Positions 5,726-10,662 of a DNA stretch of 10,662 nt are shown here, piece by piece. Source of the stretch: Clostridia bacterium (GTDB taxonomy: Bacteria; Bacillota; Clostridia; Christensenellales; UBA1242). Where the stretch lies: assembly GCA_017616705.1 (NCBI GenBank), contig JAFZXQ010000032.1:1-10662 (forward strand). The letters run 5' to 3'. Made by a program: the position numbers and the translations under genes. The notes under the pieces were generated by a model. The model made no database searches and was not told where the DNA came from. It saw only the letters and a list, made by a program, of their open reading frames with translations. Numbering within the stretch: position 1 is the stretch's first letter; the number at the start of each line of letters is the position of its first letter.

Positions 5726-5763
5726 ATAAAATATAATTATTATATAAATATATTTATATTTTA
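5726..5763. other. 38-bp pure A/T tract upstream of the gyrB promoter
   Basis: No G or C occurs from 5726 to 5763, and the sequence is rich in TATA and ATAT steps. It lies directly upstream of the gyrB -35 region. Possible roles are an UP-like element or supercoiling-sensitive region for the gyrase promoter, or an unwinding element of a wider origin. No convincing DnaA box is adjacent. The role is inference; only the composition is seen. Confidence 0.6.
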
Positions 5764-5764
5764 G

Positions 5765-5794
5765 TTGCGTAAAAATGGGTTTATGTGATATAAT
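5765..5794 (+). promoter_or_regulatory. Extended -10 promoter of gyrBA
   Basis: TGATATAAT (5786-5794) is a perfect -10 box with the extended TGn element. The only -35 candidate is TTGCGT (5765-5770) with an 18-base spacer, which matches only the TTG half. A poor -35 with a strong extended -10 is a common design for supercoiling-responsive promoters. The predicted start is near 5801, giving a leader of about 24 nt with the GGGGAG SD. Confidence 0.75.
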
Positions 5795-5824
5795 TTTTAT
5801 AGTCTAATCTAAAGGGGAGAATTT

Positions 5825-7744
5825 ATGGCAGAAACAGATAATATTTCAAAAGTTGAACAACATTATGGTGAAGATCAAATTCAAGTTCTTGAAGGGCTTG
5901 AACCAGTTAGAAAAAGACCAGGAATGTATATCGGTTCAACTGACGTTAAGGGTCTTCATCACCTTATAACGGAAATCGTTGATAACTCAATTGACGAAGC
6001 GCTAGCGGGTTATTGCGATAAGATTGTTGTTGAAATTAATAAAGATGGCTCTTGCGCTGTTACAGATAACGGGCGTGGTATTCCAACAGGAATTCATAAA
6101 ACCGAAAAGAAAAGCGCAGTTGAGCTCGTTTTAACAAAACTTCACGCTGGTGGTAAATTTGGCGGTGGCGGATATAAAATTTCCGGCGGTCTTCACGGCG
6201 TTGGTTTAAGCGTTGTTAATGCGCTTAGTGAATGGCTTGAAGTTGAAGTTTGGCAAGAAGGCAAACATTTTAAACAAGTTTATAACAGGGGAATTCCTCA
6301 AAGAGATCTTGCTGTTATTGGCGAAGCTGATCATACCGGAACAAAAATTACTTTTATGCCAGATGAAGAAATTTTTGAAACAACAGTTTTTGACTTTGAC
6401 GTTATTAAGAATAGGTTAAGAGAATTAGCCTTTTTAAATAAGGGAATTCAAATTATTGCTATTGACCATAGAACCGGCGTTGAAGAAAAACTTCATTATG
6501 AAGGCGGAATTGTTCAATTTGTTGAGCAAATGAACCAAAATAAAGACGTTGTTTTTGAAAAGCCTATTTATATTGATACTCGCGCTGAAAAGGCCGAAGT
6601 TGAAGTTGCTTTCCAATATAATGATAGCTATAACGAAATTGTTCACGCTTATGCTAACAATATTAATACTGAAGAAGGTGGAACTCACCTTGACGGCTTT
6701 AGAAAAGCATTAACTAAATGTGTTAATGACTATGGTCATACTCTTAAAGTTTTAAAAGATAACGATAAACTTTCAAGCGAAGATGTTAGGGAAGGCTTAA
6801 CTGCTGTTATTAACGTTAAACTTGAAGACCCACAATTTGAAGGCCAAACTAAAACAAAACTTGGCAATTCATATATGTTAAACGTTGTTTCAAAAGCCGT
6901 TTATGATGGTTTCTCAATCTTTATGGAAGAAAACCCAGGCAAAGCAAGAGAACTAATCTTAAAGAGCATAACCGCTCAAAAGGCTAGGGAAGCAGCAAGA
7001 AATGCAAGAGATTTAACAAGAAGAAAAGGTGTTTTGGAAAACACAACGCTTCCTGGAAAACTTGCAGATTGTTCTGAAAGAGATCCTAAACTTTGCGAAA
7101 TCTTTATTGTCGAAGGTGATTCAGCAGGTGGAACAGCAAAGCAAGCAAGAGATAGACGCTTTCAAGCCATCCTTCCTTTAAGAGGTAAAATCTTAAACGT
7201 TGAAAAAGCAAGGTTAAACAGGATTTTAGAGAACGCAGAGATAAAAGCTATGGCAACTGCGTTTGGTGGCGGAATTGGTGCTGATTTTGACGTTTCTAAG
7301 ATAAGATATGATAAGGTTATAACAATGAGCGATACCGACGTTGATGGTAGCCATATTAGAATTTTACTTTTAACGTTCTTCTATCGCTATATGCGTCCGC
7401 TTATTGAAGAGGGTCACGTTTATGCTGCTCAACCACCACTTTATAAGATAACGAAGAACAAAAAAGATTACTATTGTTACACTGAAGATGAAAAAACCGC
7501 ATTAATGAATGAGATTGGTGAAAAAGGTGCTGATGTTCAACGTTATAAAGGTTTGGGTGAAATGAGCGCAGAACAACTCTGGACAACAACAATGAGCCCA
7601 GAACACAGAAGTTTGGCTAGAATTGAAATGAAAGATGCTATTGCTGCTGACGCAGTTTTCACACTTCTTATGGGAGAAAAGGCTGACGCAAGGCGTGAGT
7701 TTATTGAACAAAACGCAACCCTTGTTACAGACCTTGATATTTAG
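5825..7744 (+). CDS. gyrB: DNA gyrase subunit B
   Basis: A 639-residue ATPase subunit of gyrase (A2B2), which introduces negative supercoils ahead of the fork. The GHKL ATPase has EIVDNSIDEAL (50-60, Glu50 being the expected general base), DNGRGIP (81-87) and the ATP lid HAGGKFGGGGYKISGGLHGVG beginning at 107. A transducer domain follows (to about 400). The TOPRIM domain has EGDSAGG (430-436) and DTDVDGSHIR (503-512), whose acidic residues hold the catalytic metal. The tail RYKGLGEM (573-580) through ADARREFIEQNA (620-631) is typical. Length matches single-subunit Gram-positive GyrB. The ATG at 5825 has the SD GGGGAG (5814-5819). It forms an operon with gyrA. ParE is the alternative, but linkage to a gyrA bearing a GyrA box and its place at the origin favour GyrB. 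Confidence 0.98.
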   Translation: MAETDNISKVEQHYGEDQIQVLEGLEPVRKRPGMYIGSTDVKGLHHLITEIVDNSIDEALAGYCDKIVVEINKDGSCAVTDNGRGIPTGIHKTEKKSAVELVLTKLHAGGKFGGGGYKISGGLHGVGLSVVNALSEWLEVEVWQEGKHFKQVYNRGIPQRDLAVIGEADHTGTKITFMPDEEIFETTVFDFDVIKNRLRELAFLNKGIQIIAIDHRTGVEEKLHYEGGIVQFVEQMNQNKDVVFEKPIYIDTRAEKAEVEVAFQYNDSYNEIVHAYANNINTEEGGTHLDGFRKALTKCVNDYGHTLKVLKDNDKLSSEDVREGLTAVINVKLEDPQFEGQTKTKLGNSYMLNVVSKAVYDGFSIFMEENPGKARELILKSITAQKAREAARNARDLTRRKGVLENTTLPGKLADCSERDPKLCEIFIVEGDSAGGTAKQARDRRFQAILPLRGKILNVEKARLNRILENAEIKAMATAFGGGIGADFDVSKIRYDKVITMSDTDVDGSHIRILLLTFFYRYMRPLIEEGHVYAAQPPLYKITKNKKDYYCYTEDEKTALMNEIGEKGADVQRYKGLGEMSAEQLWTTTMSPEHRSLARIEMKDAIAADAVFTLLMGEKADARREFIEQNATLVTDLDI

Positions 7745-7752
7745 GAGGAACT

Positions 7753-10293
7753 ATGGCTAAAAAGAGAGATTATAGTGCTGAATATGAACAAATAGTTGAT
7801 AACACTAAAATAATTCCAACTGATCTTGAAATGGAAATGAAAAAGTCGTTTATCGCTTATGCTATGGCCGTTAACGTAAGCAGGGCAATTCCTGATGCGC
7901 GTGATGGTTTAAAGCCTGTTCAAAGAAGAATTCTTTATGCAATGAACGAAAGTGGGTATACTCACGACAAACCATATAAAAAATGTGCAACAACGGTTGG
8001 TGACGTTTTAGGTAGATATCACCCTCATGGTGATAGTTCAGTTTATGGGGCATTAGTTAGGCTTGCTCAAGACTTTTCAATAAGATATACGCTTGTTGAT
8101 GGGCATGGTAACTTTGGCTCAGTTGATGGCGATCCTCCTGCTGCTTATCGTTATACTGAGGCAAGATTAAGCAAACTTGCTGATGAAATGCTTAGGGATA
8201 TTGATAAAGATACTGTTGACTTTATTCCTAACTTTGATGAAACGAGAAAACAACCAGTTGTTTTACCATCAAGATTTCCTAACCTTTTAGTTAACGGAAG
8301 TGATGGTATTGCCGTTGGTATGGCAACAAATATTCCGCCTCATAACCTAAATGAAGTTGTTGATGCGATTGTTGCTCAAATTAAAAACCCTGACATAACA
8401 ATTGACGAACTTATGGAGATTATTCCTGCGCCAGATTATCCAACAGGTGGCGTTATTATGGGCAAGGCTGCTCTTAAAAATGCTTATCTTACTGGGCGTG
8501 GTGGCGTTGTTGTTAGGGCAAGAACTGAAATTGAAGAAACTGACAAACATTCAAGAATTTTAATTCACGAAATTCCTTACCAAGTTAACAAGAGTGAGCT
8601 TATTATGAGCATTGCTGACCTTGTTAAAAACAAGAGAATTGAAGGAATTAGCGATATTAAAGATGAGTCAGACAGAAAGGGTATGAGAATTGTTATTGAT
8701 ATTAAACATGATGCTCAACCTCAAGTTGTTTTAAATTATCTTTATAAACACACTGCTTTGCAAACAGGCTTTGGAATTAACTTTTTGGCGCTTGTTGACG
8801 GGCAACCAAAAACACTTAACCTTAAACAACTTTTAGCCGTTTATATTGACCATCAAAAAGAAGTTGTTTTAAGGAAAACAAAATATGACCTTGCGCGCGC
8901 TGAAGAAAGAGCACATATCTTAGAGGGGCTTGTTGTTGCTCTTGCTAATATTGATGACGTTATTGCAACAATTAAGGCCAGCGTTGATAGGCAAGATGCA
9001 ATGAAGAAACTCATGGAAGCGTATCTTCTTGATGAACTTCAAGCAAACGCAATTCTTGATATGAAACTTCAAAGATTAACTAGCCTTGAAGTTGAAAAAC
9101 TTAATGAAGAACTTAAAGGGCTTATTGACTTAATCGCTGAATATAAGGGAATTATTGCAAGTGAAGCAAAAATTCTTGAGATTATTTCAAACGACTTGCT
9201 TGAAATTAAAGAAAAATTCGGTGATGAAAGAAAGAGTGAAGTTAGCGTTGACGTTGGTGATATTGATATTGCTGACCTTATTGAGAAAGAAGATGTTGTT
9301 ATTAGTTTAACTCACTTTGGTTATATCAAGCGTATTCCTGTTAGCGAATATAAAACACAACACAGGGGCGGAATGGGTGTTACCGGCCATAAACCAAAGG
9401 AAGAAGACTTTGTTGAAAGCATGTTTATTTCTAACACTCACGACGATATTCTTTACTTTACCAACACGGGTAAGGTTTATTGCACAAAGGCTTATGAAAT
9501 TCCTGAAGCGCAAAAGAACGCAAGGGGAAGAGCAATTGTTAACCTTCTTGAACTTAGCGAAGGCGAAAGCGTTGAAACAATTATTCCATTAAACGAAAGA
9601 AGTGAAGGATTCTTAGTTATAGCAACAAAGAAAGGTTTAATTAAGAAAACTGCTTTAAGCGAATATGCTAACATAAGAAAGAGTGGAAAGATTGCTATTA
9701 GCCTAATGGATGGCGACACGCTTGTTGGCGCAAAAGTTACTAATGGTGATCAAGAAATTATGGTTGCTTCTCATTACGGCAAAACCATAAGAGTTAGCGA
9801 AAAGTCAATTAGGGCAACTTCAAGAGACACAATGGGCGTTAAATCAATGAGCATGGAGCCAGGCGACTATTTAGTTGACGTTTTGGTTTTGAGTGAAGGA
9901 AAAGACGTTTTAACAATAACTGAAAATGCATTTGGTAAACGTTGTAGCCAAGAAGAATATAGGCTTCAAGGAAGAAACGGAAAAGGTGTTAAAGCCGGAA
10001 TGTTAAATGAAAAAACAGGAAACGTTGTTAACATTAAACTTGTTGGTGAAGATGATGACGTAATGATTATCGCTGATAACGGAGTTATCATAAGAGTTCC
10101 TGCTAATTCAATTTCAAGAGTAAGCAGAAACACTCAAGGTGTTAGAATTATGAAGCTTAAAGATGAGGCAAAAGTTGTTAGTGTTGCTATTGCTGATAAG
10201 GTTGCCGAAGACTTAACAGAAGATGGTGGCGAAACACTAGTTATTGGCGACGATGTTGACGTTAATGCACCAAATGATGAAGAAAATGTTTAA
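7753..10293 (+). CDS. gyrA: DNA gyrase subunit A
   Basis: An 846-residue breakage-reunion subunit of gyrase. The winged-helix/tower N-terminal half (about 1-500) has DARDGLKPVQRRILYAM (48-64), the quinolone-contact region around HPHGDSSVYGALVR (90-103), and the catalytic Tyr134 in YRYTEAR. The C-terminal beta-pinwheel (about 505-810) carries the GyrA box as QHRGGMG (536-542), which distinguishes it from ParC and allows DNA wrapping. The end is an acidic tail (about 812-846). Ser95 of the quinolone pocket is kept, but the usual Asp or Glu four residues on is Gly99. The ATG at 7753 lies 8 nt past the gyrB stop, with its SD TAGGAGG built on the gyrB TAG. It is the last gene of the gyrBA operon. 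Confidence 0.98.
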   Translation: MAKKRDYSAEYEQIVDNTKIIPTDLEMEMKKSFIAYAMAVNVSRAIPDARDGLKPVQRRILYAMNESGYTHDKPYKKCATTVGDVLGRYHPHGDSSVYGALVRLAQDFSIRYTLVDGHGNFGSVDGDPPAAYRYTEARLSKLADEMLRDIDKDTVDFIPNFDETRKQPVVLPSRFPNLLVNGSDGIAVGMATNIPPHNLNEVVDAIVAQIKNPDITIDELMEIIPAPDYPTGGVIMGKAALKNAYLTGRGGVVVRARTEIEETDKHSRILIHEIPYQVNKSELIMSIADLVKNKRIEGISDIKDESDRKGMRIVIDIKHDAQPQVVLNYLYKHTALQTGFGINFLALVDGQPKTLNLKQLLAVYIDHQKEVVLRKTKYDLARAEERAHILEGLVVALANIDDVIATIKASVDRQDAMKKLMEAYLLDELQANAILDMKLQRLTSLEVEKLNEELKGLIDLIAEYKGIIASEAKILEIISNDLLEIKEKFGDERKSEVSVDVGDIDIADLIEKEDVVISLTHFGYIKRIPVSEYKTQHRGGMGVTGHKPKEEDFVESMFISNTHDDILYFTNTGKVYCTKAYEIPEAQKNARGRAIVNLLELSEGESVETIIPLNERSEGFLVIATKKGLIKKTALSEYANIRKSGKIAISLMDGDTLVGAKVTNGDQEIMVASHYGKTIRVSEKSIRATSRDTMGVKSMSMEPGDYLVDVLVLSEGKDVLTITENAFGKRCSQEEYRLQGRNGKGVKAGMLNEKTGNVVNIKLVGEDDDVMIIADNGVIIRVPANSISRVSRNTQGVRIMKLKDEAKVVSVAIADKVAEDLTEDGGETLVIGDDVDVNAPNDEENV

Positions 10294-10382
10294 AATTTAA
10301 CACATTTTGCAGAATTTAAATAAAATTGCAAGTTAAACAAATAAAAAGTTAATAAAAACTGCAAAAAACACAAAAAACAAAT
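10294..10382. other. A-rich intergenic spacer after gyrA, nothing recognised
   Basis: About 89 bases between the gyrA stop and the terminator. The plus strand is strongly A-rich and G-poor, especially from 10343 onward. I see no ORF, promoter pair or stable hairpin. It is probably untranslated gyrBA 3' end. Confidence 0.6.
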
Positions 10383-10410
10383 AAAAAAGCATGAGAAATC
10401 ATGCTTTTTT
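10383..10410. terminator. Bidirectional intrinsic terminator between gyrA and the convergent small gene
   Basis: A perfect 12-bp stem (10383-10394 paired with 10399-10410) has a GAAA tetraloop. The arms have the form A6-GCATGA and TCATGC-T6, so either strand reads a hairpin followed by a T tract. It ends gyrBA on the plus strand and the small minus-strand gene, whose last three codons and stop lie inside the right arm. Confidence 0.93.
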
Positions 10411-10641
10411 ATATTCTATTTTTGGTTTTAAGCCTAAAGTTTTTGCTAAATTATTAACTGCTTTTATTATCTTTTTAGTAAAATAATAGTTATTCCATTC
10501 ATTAATATTAAATTGGTTAGTGACAATAAATTCAACAACAAAATAATCTAGTTTTTTAATTGTCTTTATTTGATTAATAAATGCTGACTGGCGCATTCCC
10601 TTATAATTGTGGCCATTAGGCATTAGCCTTGTTTTTGACAT
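10399..10641 (-). CDS. Small protein of unknown function, convergent with gyrA (possibly 5'-partial)
   Basis: An 80-residue, basic, soluble-looking protein from the ATG at 10641. I recognise no family. The N-terminal part contains MPNGHNYKGMRQSAF, the middle is rich in aromatic residues and Asn (about 32-54), and the C-terminus (about 56-80) looks helical and lysine-rich. There is no membrane segment, signal peptide or cysteine. The reading frame stays open upstream to the window edge (eight more codons), and no SD precedes the ATG, so the true start may lie outside the window. A -10-like TAAACT just above the ATG could instead make it leaderless. The TGA stop sits in the terminator stem. It is the only gene in the window facing the presumed replication fork. 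Coding status is supported by the matching terminator and varied composition. Confidence 0.6.
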   Translation of the reverse strand: MSKTRLMPNGHNYKGMRQSAFINQIKTIKKLDYFVVEFIVTNQFNINEWNNYYFTKKIIKAVNNLAKTLGLKPKIEYKKA

Positions 10642-10662
10642 ATCTAGTTTATCAGAACAAAC

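Noticed and set aside
5530..5736. A 68-codon plus-strand frame over the recF end
   Set aside because: It overlaps the recF Walker B region in another frame and runs through the terminator, with no family resemblance.
6434..7711. Minus-strand open frames within gyrB
   Set aside because: gyrB is unmistakable along its full length in the plus frame; the antisense frames have low-complexity composition and no recognisable domain.
1..10662. Defence system, prophage, insertion sequence, CRISPR array, tRNA or rRNA genes
   Set aside because: No direct-repeat arrays, transposase, integrase or cloverleaf features were seen; nearly all coding space belongs to core origin-region genes.

Overview
This is a chromosomal replication-origin neighbourhood from a low-GC bacterium, most likely a member of the Bacillota (Firmicutes), perhaps an uncultured clostridial lineage. 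Three things point there: a 44-residue L34, a 639-residue GyrB and a GyrA with a QHRGGMG box; almost every gene has a strong purine-rich Shine-Dalgarno (SD) sequence; and the gene set is the conserved set around dnaA. The family-level taxonomy is inference. The standard bacterial code fits: TGA does not interrupt any of the genes.

Left arm, all on the minus strand and read away from the centre: dnaA (4482 to 3061), dnaN (3050 to 1947), an unrecognised six-helix membrane protein gene (1938 to 1291) and an intrinsic terminator (1278-1254). Then comes a consensus sigma-A promoter (1233-1205) driving rpmH (1161-1027), rnpA (1027-680), yidD (693-421) and yidC (433 to 1, cut by the window edge). 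The last four genes overlap one another by 1, 14 and 13 nt.

Centre: a 116-bp AT-rich spacer (4483-4598) lies between divergent dnaA and recF. It carries divergent promoters and DnaA-box-like sites, and it is the point where gene direction switches. It is the best candidate for oriC or part of it. The recF promoter appears to start transcription almost at the recF ATG, and no SD is present, so recF is probably translated from a leaderless mRNA.

Right arm, plus strand: recF (4599-5705) with a terminator overlapping its stop; a 119-bp spacer with a 38-bp pure A/T run and the gyrB promoter; then gyrB (5825-7744) and gyrA (7753-10293), which form a tight pair. After an A-rich spacer, a bidirectional hairpin terminator separates gyrA from a convergent small gene of unknown function (10641-10399), the only gene opposed to the presumed fork.

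Together the genes cover origin recognition (DnaA), the sliding clamp (DnaN), gap repair (RecF), supercoiling (gyrase), the last-assembled ribosomal protein L34, RNase P protein, and membrane insertion (YidC with YidD). Compared with the common Firmicutes order rpmH | dnaA-dnaN-rlbA-recF-gyrB-gyrA, dnaA-dnaN is flipped to join rpmH, the S4-domain gene rlbA/yaaA is absent, and a membrane protein gene follows dnaN. No mobile element, CRISPR array, tRNA or rRNA gene was seen, and no new multi-gene system. The novelty is in the arrangement and control of the origin.
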